DNA of 64,000 bases from an uncultured Bacilli bacterium (GCA_934155645.1 CAKPHC010000004.1:62001-126000), one strand, 5' to 3'; counted from the first letter of the stretch, positions 42,146 through 51,256 are shown. The notes: generated by a model not told the origin, from the letters alone. Made by a program: numbers and translations.

Positions 42146-42586
42146 TTAATCCTCCAAAACATTTATTTTACTGTTTTTAACTAAAGTCATTATTTCACCA
42201 GTAGTATCTATTCCTTGAACACTGTTTTCAATTGCTTCATTTATTTCGTTAGCAAATTTTTGTAATGTTTCACTGAACTTCTTTTTATTTTCATCAGGTA
42301 TTATTGGTAAATTAATTATTTTCTTTGAAAACGCTAGTTCTTTTTTGATATTTATTATTTCAAGTGATAACAAATTAACGTCATTGTTACTAGATATTTT
42401 ATGTAGTGTACCTTCTAAAGCATTTTTAAGTCTAGTTCTTACCAAATTATTTACGTGTTTTATAAAACGATAAAGCATATTTCCATCTAATTCGATTGAA
42501 CTATTATAAAGCTTCTCTAATAAAACTTCATCTCTAGGACCAGACTTTAAAATATCAAAACTATTAATCCACTCATAGTAAGTCAT
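42146..42586 (-). CDS. Hypothetical protein of the AAA operon (146 aa)
   Basis: Soluble, helical, beginning MTYYEWINSFDILKSGPRDEV, with a coiled-coil-prone second half (SLEIINIKKELAFSKKIINL, FSETLQKFANEINEAIEN). No family recognised. Its start overlaps the stop of the 60-aa gene by one base and its end lies 3 bases before the AAA ATPase, a sign of coupled translation and probable complex formation. Confidence 0.65.
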   Translation of the reverse strand: MTYYEWINSFDILKSGPRDEVLLEKLYNSSIELDGNMLYRFIKHVNNLVRTRLKNALEGTLHKISSNNDVNLLSLEIINIKKELAFSKKIINLPIIPDENKKKFSETLQKFANEINEAIENSVQGIDTTGEIMTLVKNSKINVLED

Positions 42587-42768
42587 TATCGATTCACTCT
42601 CCTTACTACTTCATAAGGAGGTGTTAAATCCCAATCGGGTAGACCAGTTACAAATGCTTGGGCTTGTGTTTCAACACTTTCTTCATGCTTATCATCATCT
42701 TTAGTTATAACTTTTTCTTCATTATTATCTTCAGTATTTACATAAGTAAAAGTATCATCGTTATCCAT
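42586..42768 (-). CDS. Small acidic linker protein of the AAA operon (60 aa)
   Basis: Start ATG (MDNDDTFTYV) is fixed by GGAGG five bases upstream; a longer frame begins inside that RBS. The first 40 residues are mostly Asp, Glu, Thr and Lys. The C-terminus GLPDWDLTPPYEVVRRVNR is distinct and could be a peptide recognised by the neighbouring AAA protein. It overlaps both neighbours by a few bases. Confidence 0.6.
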   Translation of the reverse strand: MDNDDTFTYVNTEDNNEEKVITKDDDKHEESVETQAQAFVTGLPDWDLTPPYEVVRRVNR

Positions 42769-44503
42769 TGTTACCTCCATCTATAATTATATTTCTACTA
42801 TTAGAAGTATCAACTTTAATATAATCTTCACAATTAAATGAATTAATGTAATTTATAAATTTTTCTCTATCTTTCATACTATCTTTATAAATAAAGTAAT
42901 AATCTACTATTTCAGCAATTATATTAGATAATAAAACTTTATGTTGCTTTTTAATATCATTTAATTGATTTATCTTATTTTCGCGTTTTGAATAGTTTTT
43001 GATAAATTCTACAACATTAAAGATTAATACAATACAGAAAATTATAGCGGCAACAATAGGTTGCTTTAATGTTAAAAATATACCTAATAGACCAATTACA
43101 ATTGATATTAACATTTTTAAATTGAACAAGCGGTCACTGTATACCTCATCATGAAATTTATCATCTAAGAAACTAGCAATATTTTTTTGTAATTCAATTT
43201 CATTGCTACCATTTTTAGTTGACCCAGTCCAGTCATTAATAGTTATATTAATATCAGGTAACAAGTCAATAGATTTATATTTAGATATATTTGAATATCC
43301 ATCAATAATAAAGTTTTTAGATAATGCGATAGCAAACTTTTTAGTATCAAGACTAGCATCAACATTATTATTAATTGCAATATTAGTAATGTGACTATAA
43401 AAATTATTGGTTTCTTCTAAAGCAATACTAGTTTTATTAAACTTATCAAGAGCTTTAGAAATATCACCGTTTTCTTCAATGATATGTTTATTCTTTTGAA
43501 TATCGCGTTTTAATTGTAATTCCTCTTTATCATAATTAAATACTAATATGTGTAATAAGTTATCTATTTTATTTGTAGTACTAACTTTTTTATATTGCTT
43601 TTCTTCCATAGTATTTTTTAAATCATTATAAATATTTTTGTGTACTCTAGAAGAAGAAATAACATCATGAATCATTTCACTTTCTATAACATATTTATCA
43701 ATATATGGGAATTCATTATCATTGATTGCTTCTAATTTTTCTCTAAAGTATTCTTCCCATCTCTTAATTTCATTAGCTTTAATCTCGTTATAACTATTTA
43801 GTTCTAAAACCCACTCATTAACTTTTTCTAAACAAGTTTTCTTAGCACTAGTCCCAAATACTCCACTGGTAATAGCATCTAGCACCGTTATAATTTTACT
43901 TTCCATTTTAGTTGGGTCTTGCATATTTAAATATCTATTCAACCATTTCATTGATGTATCAATTCTATTAGCCCTTAAATGTACTAAGCAAAATAATAAT
44001 GAAGTTTTTTCATCGTCTCTAGCCATTGCTTCTTTTAAAGCTTTATTAGCAAGTTCTTTATTATTTGTATACCATGAACAAAGTGCCACCATAGCAGGGG
44101 ATAACCAATAATCAGGAGTATTAACGATTGTTTCTTCACTTATATTTTCTACAGTACTTTTCTTAATTGCATTTATATCTACTGATTGAAGTAATCCATT
44201 AACACGTCTTCTAACTTCATCTCTATGACTAAATTTTTTATTGAACTCAGCTTGGTCCATCAAAATAGTTTGCCTAGCATTAGAAACAATAGTACCTTGT
44301 TTAATTTCTACCATAAATTTCTTTATTTCTTCTTCTAGACTTTTAACATCATTTTTAACGGTATTTACTTGTCCTTCAACATCATTGATATGACCATTAA
44401 CAGTGTTTACATTATTAGATACAGTACCGATATTATTTGCTAAAACTTGTAGATTGTTTTCTAAAGTAGCCAAGTTAGCCGCACTAATTACTAAAGTACT
44501 CAT
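42761..44503 (-). CDS. Large helical membrane protein of the AAA operon (580 aa)
   Basis: N-terminal ~75 residues form a regular coiled coil with Val/Asn-rich repeats (NNIGTVSNNVNTVNGHINDVEGQVNTV). The middle is helical and holds NTPDYWLSPAMVALCSWYTNNKELANKALKEAMARDD, reminiscent of a TPR-like solenoid. Near the C-terminus two membrane helices (about 466-500) are followed by a charged helix. ATG 44503 follows AGGAAGGTG. First gene of the operon with a 60-aa, a 146-aa and an AAA ATPase gene. I know no described system with exactly this composition; a membrane-tethered assembly is the obvious guess. Confidence 0.6.
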   Translation of the reverse strand: MSTLVISAANLATLENNLQVLANNIGTVSNNVNTVNGHINDVEGQVNTVKNDVKSLEEEIKKFMVEIKQGTIVSNARQTILMDQAEFNKKFSHRDEVRRRVNGLLQSVDINAIKKSTVENISEETIVNTPDYWLSPAMVALCSWYTNNKELANKALKEAMARDDEKTSLLFCLVHLRANRIDTSMKWLNRYLNMQDPTKMESKIITVLDAITSGVFGTSAKKTCLEKVNEWVLELNSYNEIKANEIKRWEEYFREKLEAINDNEFPYIDKYVIESEMIHDVISSSRVHKNIYNDLKNTMEEKQYKKVSTTNKIDNLLHILVFNYDKEELQLKRDIQKNKHIIEENGDISKALDKFNKTSIALEETNNFYSHITNIAINNNVDASLDTKKFAIALSKNFIIDGYSNISKYKSIDLLPDINITINDWTGSTKNGSNEIELQKNIASFLDDKFHDEVYSDRLFNLKMLISIVIGLLGIFLTLKQPIVAAIIFCIVLIFNVVEFIKNYSKRENKINQLNDIKKQHKVLLSNIIAEIVDYYFIYKDSMKDREKFINYINSFNCEDYIKVDTSNSRNIIIDGGNNG

Positions 44504-44555
44504 ATAAACACCTTCCTATTCTATAAAAATTATATCACATTAAATAAAAAAGCAA

Positions 44556-44577
44556 AATAAAAAAGAACCGAAGTTCT
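44556..44577 (-). terminator. Terminator of the HdeD-like gene
   Basis: On the minus strand: stem AGAAC / GTTCT with a TTCG loop, followed by TTTTTTATTTT. It separates this gene from the AAA operon. Confidence 0.75.
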
Positions 44578-45115
44578 AATTATTTTGTGAATAATAAACG
44601 TAACCAATGATTTCAATAACAGAATAAACCATTATACAAAGACCAATCATCTTGAAAACAAGATTACTTCTTAAAATCATATATATTCCACCAGCAATCA
44701 TTAATCCTGCTAAAACAATTAATATTCCATAAGAACTATCATTAGCTTTCCTACCTTTAATAGAATTAACAAGAAGATTAATACCGTTAAACAATATCCA
44801 TGCTCCTGTAAGAACTCTTATAAGTACTTCAACCGCATTAGAAAAAATTACTAATATAAGACCAGATAACAAAGCCACAATACCTATACTTAAATCTCTT
44901 ATAAAAACTTCTTGTTCTTTTTTTCTAGCAATACTATAACTAATAATTTTAAATAATCCAACGACGATAAAGCAACCACCTAAAACATATGCAATGAACT
45001 TAACCGTACTATTTGGATTAGTAAAAATAATACTACCTATAATAAAAAATATAATTGCACTTATTAAACTAGTAATATTTGAATAGTTCTTATCCTTTAA
45101 TTTATTTAACTCCAT
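44576..45115 (-). CDS. HdeD/DUF308-family membrane protein
   Basis: A 179-aa protein with six hydrophobic helices in pairs (IISAIIFFIIGSIIF, VKFIAYVLGGCFIVVGLFKIISY, IGIVALLSGLILVIF, VLIRVLTGAWILFNGINLLV, and two at the end), the DUF308 repeat pattern of HdeD-like proteins. Their role is poorly known; in E. coli HdeD is linked to acid resistance. ATG giving MELNKLKDKN is chosen (AGGAGG 6 bases upstream). Confidence 0.75.
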   Translation of the reverse strand: MELNKLKDKNYSNITSLISAIIFFIIGSIIFTNPNSTVKFIAYVLGGCFIVVGLFKIISYSIARKKEQEVFIRDLSIGIVALLSGLILVIFSNAVEVLIRVLTGAWILFNGINLLVNSIKGRKANDSSYGILIVLAGLMIAGGIYMILRSNLVFKMIGLCIMVYSVIEIIGYVYYSQNN

Positions 45116-45218
45116 AATTATCCTCCTAAAACTAAACATATTATATAATAAAATAGATATAATTGGTAGATAAAATATTTAAATATGGTATACTACTAAT
45201 GAAAGAAGAGGTGTCATT

Positions 45219-46856
45219 ATGAAGAGTGATATTGAAATTTCAAATAATTGTAAAAAAGAAAACATTAAAGATGTTGCTAAAAAAATAGGAATAAAAGAGG
45301 AAGATTTAATCCTTTATGGTAACTATAAAGCAAAAATAGATTATAAAAAATATAAAAATAATAATAAAGGTAAACTAATACTAGTAACATCAATTAATCC
45401 AACTCCTTATGGAGAAGGGAAAACTACTGTAAGTATAGGACTAGGAGATGCTCTTAATTTAATTAATAAAAAGACAATGATTGTTTTAAGAGAACCTTCT
45501 TTAGGACCAGTATTTGGTATAAAAGGTGGTGCTACTGGGGGAGGATATGCTCAAATAGTACCAATGGATGATATTAACTTACATTTTACAGGTGATTTGC
45601 ACGCTATTACAAGTTGTAATAATTTAATTAGTGCAGCAATAGATAATCATTTATATTTTGGTAATAAATTAAATATAAATCCAGATAAAATTACTTTTAA
45701 TAGATGCATGGATATGAATGATAGAGCTCTTAGAAATATTACAATTAATAGTAAAGTAGTTCGTAATGATTCATTTAATATTACAGCAGCTAGTGAAGTA
45801 ATGAGTGTTTTCTGTTTATCAAAAGATTTAATGGATTTAAAGAAAAATCTAGGTAATATTTTAATTGGTTATACTTATGATAATAAAGAAGTACTTGCCA
45901 AAGATTTGAATCTAGAAGGTTCTTTAGCAACACTATTAAAAGATGCAATTAAGCCTAATTTGGTACAAACACTAGAGAATAATCCCGTTTTAATTCATGG
46001 TGGACCTTTTGCTAATATTGCTCATGGTTGTAACAGTATTATTGCTACCAATCTAGGACTTAATTTAGCTGATTATGTAGTAACAGAAGCTGGCTTTGGT
46101 TCAGATTTAGGAGCTGAAAAATTCTTTGATATAAAATGCCGAAGAGCAAATTTAAAACCCGATTGTGTAGTCCTAGTAGTAACATTAAAAGCACTTAAAT
46201 ATAATGCTAAAGTAGAAAAAGAAAACATATTAACACCTTCTGTGGAAAAAGTAAAAGAAGGATTACCAAATCTAATGGTTCATGTGGAAAACCTAAAAAA
46301 ATATACTAATAATTTAGTTGTATGTTTAAATAAATATACAACAGATACAGATGAAGAAATAAAAGTAATTGAAGATTACTGTAAAAGTACTAATGTTGAA
46401 TTTGTTACTGAAGATAGTTATGTAACTGGAGGAAAAGGTTCAATCGATTTAGCAAATAAAGTAGTTGATTTATGTGATAGACCAAATGATTTCAAATTAC
46501 TATATGATGATACTTTATCTATAAAAGAGAAAATAGAAAAGATTGCTAAAGAAATATATCATGCCGGTAAAATAGAGTACACTGACATTGCTAATCAAAA
46601 AATAGAAGAATTAAAAGGATATGAACACTTACCAGTATGTATTGCTAAAACTCAATACTCTATAAGCGATAATCCTGATTTATTAGGATACCCAAAAGAT
46701 TATCAAGTAACAGTTAAAGATGTTAGATTATATAGAGGTTCTTCTTTTATAACTGTTCTATTAGGTGATATACTAACAATGCCGGGTTTATCTAGAATAC
46801 CTAATTTAGAAAAAATAGATATAGATGAAAACGAAGAAATAACAGGTTTATTTTAA
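45219..46856 (+). CDS. fhs: Formate-tetrahydrofolate ligase
   Basis: Joins formate to tetrahydrofolate using ATP, giving 10-formyl-THF for purines and initiator tRNA. The 545-aa protein has PTPYGEGKTTVSIGLGDAL (ATP loop), REPSLGPVFGIKGGATGGGYAQIVPMDDINLHFTGDLHAI, and GPFANIAHGCNSI, all diagnostic. Length is normal (~555). RBS GAGGTG. It is single-gene or leads into the DUF421 gene through an intervening hairpin. Confidence 0.97.
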   Translation: MKSDIEISNNCKKENIKDVAKKIGIKEEDLILYGNYKAKIDYKKYKNNNKGKLILVTSINPTPYGEGKTTVSIGLGDALNLINKKTMIVLREPSLGPVFGIKGGATGGGYAQIVPMDDINLHFTGDLHAITSCNNLISAAIDNHLYFGNKLNINPDKITFNRCMDMNDRALRNITINSKVVRNDSFNITAASEVMSVFCLSKDLMDLKKNLGNILIGYTYDNKEVLAKDLNLEGSLATLLKDAIKPNLVQTLENNPVLIHGGPFANIAHGCNSIIATNLGLNLADYVVTEAGFGSDLGAEKFFDIKCRRANLKPDCVVLVVTLKALKYNAKVEKENILTPSVEKVKEGLPNLMVHVENLKKYTNNLVVCLNKYTTDTDEEIKVIEDYCKSTNVEFVTEDSYVTGGKGSIDLANKVVDLCDRPNDFKLLYDDTLSIKEKIEKIAKEIYHAGKIEYTDIANQKIEELKGYEHLPVCIAKTQYSISDNPDLLGYPKDYQVTVKDVRLYRGSSFITVLLGDILTMPGLSRIPNLEKIDIDENEEITGLF

Positions 46857-46865
46857 TAGAAAAGG

Positions 46866-46900
46866 TCCATAATACTAATGGTGATATTATGGATTTTTTT
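46866..46900 (+). terminator. Terminator hairpin embedding the start of the next gene
   Basis: Perfect 9-bp stem TCCATAATA (46866-46874) / TATTATGGA (46885-46893) followed by T7. The loop holds GGTGA, the likely RBS, and the 3' arm contains the ATG (46889) of the DUF421 gene, so terminator and translation start are the same sequence. Confidence 0.75.
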
Positions 46901-47596
46901 TATGTGTTTATAAAAGCAGTCGCATCAATGGTAATTTTGTTCTTTTTTACCAAGGCAATGGGTAGAAAACAATTATCTCAACTAAACTTATATGACTATA
47001 TAGTAGGTATTACAATAGGAAGCGTTGCTGCCGATATTTCGATTGATTTAGAAACTCACTTTTGGCATGGCGCCCTTGTCATGTTTGTCTATACAATAGT
47101 GTCAATCTTAATCTCTCACTTTACAGCAAAAAGTATTAAATTTAGAAGATTTGTAACAGGAGTACCAATTATAGTTATAGAAGATGGAAAAATAATTGAA
47201 GATAATGTCGAAAAATCGAAGTTAGATATCAATGATTTATTACAAGAAGCTAGAACAAATGGTTATTTTGATATAAGTGAAATAGAGTTTGCTATAATGG
47301 AATCAAACGGGAAAATAAGTTTCTTACAAAAGAGTAAATATAGTCCTTTAACACCTAGTGATGCCAAAGTAAAAGTAGATTATAAAGGAATATGTTCTAA
47401 CCTTGTGATTGACGGTCATATTATGTCAAATAATTTAAAAATTATAAAAAAAGATGACAAGTGGTTGTTAACTAGACTAAAGAACGAAGGCTATAATAAT
47501 CCTAAAGATTTATTACTAGTAACTTGTGATTCTAAAGAAAAATTAACTATTTATAAAAAGGGTGAAGCAAGTACTAAGAGTGGTTGCCTTGAATAA
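46889..47596 (+). CDS. DUF421 (YetF-type) membrane protein
   Basis: A 235-aa protein with three N-terminal membrane helices and a cytoplasmic C-terminal part typical of DUF421: KAMGRKQLSQLNLYDYIVGITIGSVAADIS, VTGVPIIVIEDGKIIEDNVEKSKL, DINDLLQEAR and EIEFAIMESNGKISFL. Several paralogues (YetF, YdfS, YrbG) occur in spore formers; in Clostridium-type spores some are linked to germination, but the role here is unknown. The start codon lies in a terminator-like hairpin with the RBS in its loop. Confidence 0.85.
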   Translation: MDFFYVFIKAVASMVILFFFTKAMGRKQLSQLNLYDYIVGITIGSVAADISIDLETHFWHGALVMFVYTIVSILISHFTAKSIKFRRFVTGVPIIVIEDGKIIEDNVEKSKLDINDLLQEARTNGYFDISEIEFAIMESNGKISFLQKSKYSPLTPSDAKVKVDYKGICSNLVIDGHIMSNNLKIIKKDDKWLLTRLKNEGYNNPKDLLLVTCDSKEKLTIYKKGEASTKSGCLE

Positions 47597-47634
47597 GTAA
47601 AATATGATAAACTTTTTATAAGGTAGGTGTACTT

Positions 47635-49038
47635 ATGAAGAAGTTTAATTGGAAACTCTATTTAATTTTCGCAGGTATTTTATTGTTTGCACTATTTAAT
47701 TTTGGCTTTGGTAATGATTACTATTGGCACGTTAAAGCAGGGGAATACATGGTAAATAATTTAAAAATTCCTTATCACGATATATTCTCTTGGTATGGAA
47801 TTAGTAACAACCTTTACTGGATGAGTCACGAGTGGTTAAGTGAAGTGGTCTTATACATTTATAGATACATTTTTAAAGGACTAGGACCGTTGATATTTAA
47901 TCTAAGTATGTATCTGCTTCTAATAACAGTAATATATAAACACAATAAAGAAAAACTAGAAAAAAACAAAATCTTTACTTTCCTTTGGGCTTTAGTAGGA
48001 TTCCTAATCTTTTCTAAAGTAATGCTTCCAAGACCTCATATGATTAGTTACACTTTACTAGCTTTCACAATTTATATTTTGTATGATAACTTTAACAATA
48101 AAAATTCTAAAAAAATTTATTTTTTACCTGTAATAAGCCTATTGTGGGCAAACTTCCATGGTGGTTCATCTAATCTTCCATATGTATTATGCTTTATGTT
48201 TATGATTGTTGGATTATTTAGTTTTAAATTTGGAAAAGTTGAAGCTAAAAGAATAGATAAAAATCAAATAAAAAAGTATTTGATTTGTGGGCTATTAAGT
48301 ATATGTGCTATTGCTATTAATCCTCATGGATTAAAAATGATTACATATCCATATATAAATATGGGTGACAAACTAATGCTTAGTAATATTGTTGAGTGGG
48401 GTTGTCCAGATTTAAATGATTTTGGTGATATAGCAGCTTTTGCTGTTTTAGGACTAGTTATAATAACGATGATTATATCGAATAAAAAAATAAAATTAAT
48501 AGATTTAATAACTTTAGGAGCTTTCTTGTTCCTAGGATTTAAAAGTGTAAGATTTGTTCCACTACTATATATAGCTGCTACTTATGCTATCTTTAATATA
48601 GTAGAAGATTTTAAACTAAATTTACCTAGTAAAGCATATATAATAATTTTATCCACAATTGTTGTGTGCTTTGGAATTCTTACTCCTAAATTAATAAGAA
48701 ATTACAATAAAAAACCTATTTCTGATACTGCAATAAATTATATAAAAGATAATAAACCTAAAAGATTATTTAATTATTACAATTATGGTGGATATTTAAT
48801 ATATAATGATATAAAAGTTTTTATTGATGGTAGAGCAGATATGTATTCTAAATATAACTTTAAAGATGCAGTTGATTTACAAGATAGGGGATATAAATAT
48901 TTATTAGATGGCTATAATTTTGACATGTTAATAATTCCTAATAATATAGCTTTAAATATTCATTTATCAAATAATAATGATTATATGGCAGTATTCCAAG
49001 ATGATACCACAGTAATCTACGAAAAGAAGACAAAATAA
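47635..49038 (+). CDS. Polytopic membrane protein, possible GT-C-type glycosyltransferase
   Basis: A 467-aa protein with about ten membrane helices. The first extracytoplasmic loop carries DYYWHVKAGEYMV and IPYHDIFSWYG, followed by a Trp/Glu motif (YWMSHEWLSE); later come SLLWANFHGGS, INPHG, and a C-terminal soluble segment with FIDGRADMYSKYNF. This recurring set is found in uncharacterised bacterial membrane proteins that look like lipid-linked sugar transferases. The activity is a guess; the family resemblance to GT-C proteins is topological. RBS AGGTAGGTG. Confidence 0.6.
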   Translation: MKKFNWKLYLIFAGILLFALFNFGFGNDYYWHVKAGEYMVNNLKIPYHDIFSWYGISNNLYWMSHEWLSEVVLYIYRYIFKGLGPLIFNLSMYLLLITVIYKHNKEKLEKNKIFTFLWALVGFLIFSKVMLPRPHMISYTLLAFTIYILYDNFNNKNSKKIYFLPVISLLWANFHGGSSNLPYVLCFMFMIVGLFSFKFGKVEAKRIDKNQIKKYLICGLLSICAIAINPHGLKMITYPYINMGDKLMLSNIVEWGCPDLNDFGDIAAFAVLGLVIITMIISNKKIKLIDLITLGAFLFLGFKSVRFVPLLYIAATYAIFNIVEDFKLNLPSKAYIIILSTIVVCFGILTPKLIRNYNKKPISDTAINYIKDNKPKRLFNYYNYGGYLIYNDIKVFIDGRADMYSKYNFKDAVDLQDRGYKYLLDGYNFDMLIIPNNIALNIHLSNNNDYMAVFQDDTTVIYEKKTK

Positions 49039-49040
49039 AA

Positions 49041-49062
49041 AAAGCACTTAGTGCTTTTTATT
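49041..49062. terminator. Bidirectional terminator
   Basis: Stem AAAGCAC / GTGCTTT with a TTA loop, A-run upstream and T-run downstream. It lies between two converging genes. Confidence 0.8.
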
Positions 49063-50134
49063 TTATGTATTCATTTAATGGTTTAGTTCTATATTTTAAC
49101 TCATCCATCTTTTCAGTAGTAACAAATCCTGGTTTAGCATTAATTACATCAGGAATTCTATTAACTACAGTAGCACAAGTAAGTTCTACTGTACTAGGAC
49201 GTGCTACAACGATTGTTGTATTAGGTTCACCATAAACTGTCCATTCATTTTTATCATAATCAGTATCAGCATATACTTTACCAATACACTCAGTCTCTAA
49301 TGTAATACCCTCTTCAGTTTCAGTAGTAACTACAGCACTCATTCCAGTAGCATCTCCAGCTTTAACAGTCATCCCTAAAGTAGAAGAGTTAATATCACTT
49401 GTATGAGTTTGAGGAACACATTTTTGAGTTTGGCTTATTACAGTTAATCCTAGTTTAGATGCTAACCAACCATTAACGTTCCACATATATGATGGAGCAT
49501 ATTCTCCATTCATAATAAGTTTATTACGTTCTTCTGTAGGCATTCTATCAGCAGAAGCAACATCTCTATCAAATTCCTCTAGTGTTAATCCAGCACCATG
49601 TGCTTTAGCAAGAGCTATACCATAGTCTTCTACATTGTAACTAGAACTTCCTTTGATTTTAGTAATTTTATTACTAGATGCAGCAATAGCACTTATTAAT
49701 TCTCCCCAATATATATCTTGGTAACCACTACCAGTTATTGTACAACCAGTATGTTTTGCAATAGCATCAATAGCTTTAGTAGCCTCAGGATTAGAATTCC
49801 ATGAGAAGAAAGCTTCTTCACATGTAGTAATAGCATTAATTCCTAACTTAGCACATAACATTAATGCATCATATACATCATTTAATAAACTCATAGTAGT
49901 AACAATACAAATATCAGGTTTAATTGCTTGTAACATATCTCCAGCATCTTCAAGAGCAGTAACTTTTACTGCAGTGTTATCAATACCCATGATTTCACCG
50001 ATATCTTTACCAATAACACTTGGATTAATGTCAATAGCTCCAACTACTTCACAACCATGTTCCATAGCATATCTCATTGTGTACACAGCCATTTTACCAG
50101 TACCAAATTGAGCAACTCTAATTTTTCTATTCAT
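49058..50134 (-). CDS. DapB-like NAD(P)H-dependent amine dehydrogenase (2,4-diaminopentanoate dehydrogenase-like)
   Basis: A 358-aa Rossmann oxidoreductase. N-terminal RVAQFGTGKMAVYTMRYAMEHGCEVVGAID binds the dinucleotide; KPDICIVTTMS, NAITTCEEAFFSW, TITGSGYQDIYWGEL and the His-containing middle fit the dihydrodipicolinate-reductase-like amine dehydrogenases, such as 2,4-diaminopentanoate dehydrogenase of ornithine fermentation. No other ornithine-pathway genes are visible, so the substrate is open. ATG giving MNRKIRV has AGGAGG upstream; the longer frame is rejected. Confidence 0.8.
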   Translation of the reverse strand: MNRKIRVAQFGTGKMAVYTMRYAMEHGCEVVGAIDINPSVIGKDIGEIMGIDNTAVKVTALEDAGDMLQAIKPDICIVTTMSLLNDVYDALMLCAKLGINAITTCEEAFFSWNSNPEATKAIDAIAKHTGCTITGSGYQDIYWGELISAIAASSNKITKIKGSSSYNVEDYGIALAKAHGAGLTLEEFDRDVASADRMPTEERNKLIMNGEYAPSYMWNVNGWLASKLGLTVISQTQKCVPQTHTSDINSSTLGMTVKAGDATGMSAVVTTETEEGITLETECIGKVYADTDYDKNEWTVYGEPNTTIVVARPSTVELTCATVVNRIPDVINAKPGFVTTEKMDELKYRTKPLNEYIK

Positions 50135-50200
50135 TTTTATTATCCTCCTATGATATAAATATACACTATATTTCATAAAAATACAATAAAATAACGTTCC

Positions 50201-50229
50201 TTGACATAAATTAAACAAGGTATTATTAT
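50201..50229 (+). promoter_or_regulatory. Promoter of the CDP-alcohol phosphatidyltransferase gene
   Basis: TTGACA (50201-50206), 17-base spacer, TATTAT (50224-50229), about 25 bases before an AGAGGAGG RBS. Confidence 0.75.
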
Positions 50230-50255
50230 ATATAACTAAAAGAGGAGGAATTGGT

Positions 50256-51071
50256 ATGGAAGAAAAGAAAAGAGATTGTGATAATCATGAAAAAAATTAC
50301 TATAAAAAACTAACTATTCCTAACATTTTAACCGTATTTAGAATGATTTCATCAGTAGCACTTTGTGGATATATAGCAATGCATGGAATTACTTCTCCGT
50401 TATTAATTACATTAGCAACAATAGGTATAGCTTCAACCGATGCGATAGATGGATTTTTAGCAAGAAATTGCGGGATGTCTTCACAATTAGGAAGTATTCT
50501 AGACCCTATCGCAGATAAAATATTCAATTGGGGACTAGGGATTACTTTAATGGCTACAGGTATTATGCCTTTATGGCCACTTCTAATAGCAGCAAGAGAT
50601 GCAACAGTATTTACTATATCAAGTTACCAATTTAAGAAAACTGGTAAAGAAATGTTTCCAACAATTCCAGCTAAGTTAAAAATGGCTTTACAGAGTGCTG
50701 GTGTAGTATCAACTCTAGCATTTGGTTTTGGAGACAGTGGGTTAGGATTAATCGCCCCAATATGTATGGCATCAGCTATAGCTACAGCAATTCCAGAAGC
50801 AATTTGTATAAAGAAAAAATACTTTAGTAAAAATAATTCTTTAGAAACTAATGAAGACGTTACTACTACTAAAAAAGATGAAATAGAAGAAATCAAGCCA
50901 AAAGAAAAGAGTAAAGAATTAGAATACTCTAAAACTACTCCTAATATCAATTATGAAGAAGAATATATAAATAATTCACAAATAGAAAAACCAAAAGTAT
51001 TACAAAAAAGTATTTATAATAAATCAATCTTTCATAGTAAAAACAATAATAACAAGAACACAAATGAGTAG
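50256..51071 (+). CDS. CDP-alcohol phosphatidyltransferase (PgsA-like) with polar C-terminal tail
   Basis: Integral membrane enzyme of phospholipid head-group transfer, probably phosphatidylglycerol phosphate synthesis. The family signature D-x2-DG-x2-AR-x8-G-x3-D-x3-D is complete in STDAIDGFLARNCGMSSQ and then GSILDPIADK. LTIPNILTVFRM precedes the first helix. After the helices (to about residue 188) there is a ~80-residue Lys/Glu/Asn-rich tail not typical of PgsA. Its 3' end is overlapped on the other strand by a possible 32-aa membrane peptide gene. Confidence 0.85.
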   Translation: MEEKKRDCDNHEKNYYKKLTIPNILTVFRMISSVALCGYIAMHGITSPLLITLATIGIASTDAIDGFLARNCGMSSQLGSILDPIADKIFNWGLGITLMATGIMPLWPLLIAARDATVFTISSYQFKKTGKEMFPTIPAKLKMALQSAGVVSTLAFGFGDSGLGLIAPICMASAIATAIPEAICIKKKYFSKNNSLETNEDVTTTKKDEIEEIKPKEKSKELEYSKTTPNINYEEEYINNSQIEKPKVLQKSIYNKSIFHSKNNNNKNTNE

Positions 51072-51122
51072 TAATATACCTAGTAAAAATAATGAAGAAA
51101 TAGTTTCAGCATCAAGTATCAT
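51024..51122 (-). CDS. Possible small single-helix membrane protein (32 aa)
   Basis: Minus-strand ORF with AGGTGA four bases before its ATG and a TATAAT about 15 bases further upstream. The peptide has a short acidic N-terminus (MILDAETISS) and one hydrophobic helix (FLLGILLLICVLVIIVF) ending TMKD, the layout of known small membrane proteins. It overlaps the last 48 bases of the PgsA-like gene. The rest of the gap to 51307 has no other gene: a hairpin near 51210 and the terminator at 51231. Confidence 0.35.
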   Translation of the reverse strand: MILDAETISSLFLLGILLLICVLVIIVFTMKD

Positions 51123-51230
51123 TTTATCACCTAGTACAATTATATAATAAAAAGAAAAAATTAAAAGTATAAAATTAAAAATAATCGTTCATTATATTAA
51201 TATCATATGGTGATATATGATTAAGTGCTT

Positions 51231-51256
51231 AATAACTCGCAAGAGTTATTTTTTTT
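51231..51256 (+). terminator. Rho-independent terminator before gatC
   Basis: Perfect 8-bp stem AATAACTC / GAGTTATT with a GCAA tetraloop, then T6 or more. Confidence 0.85.
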
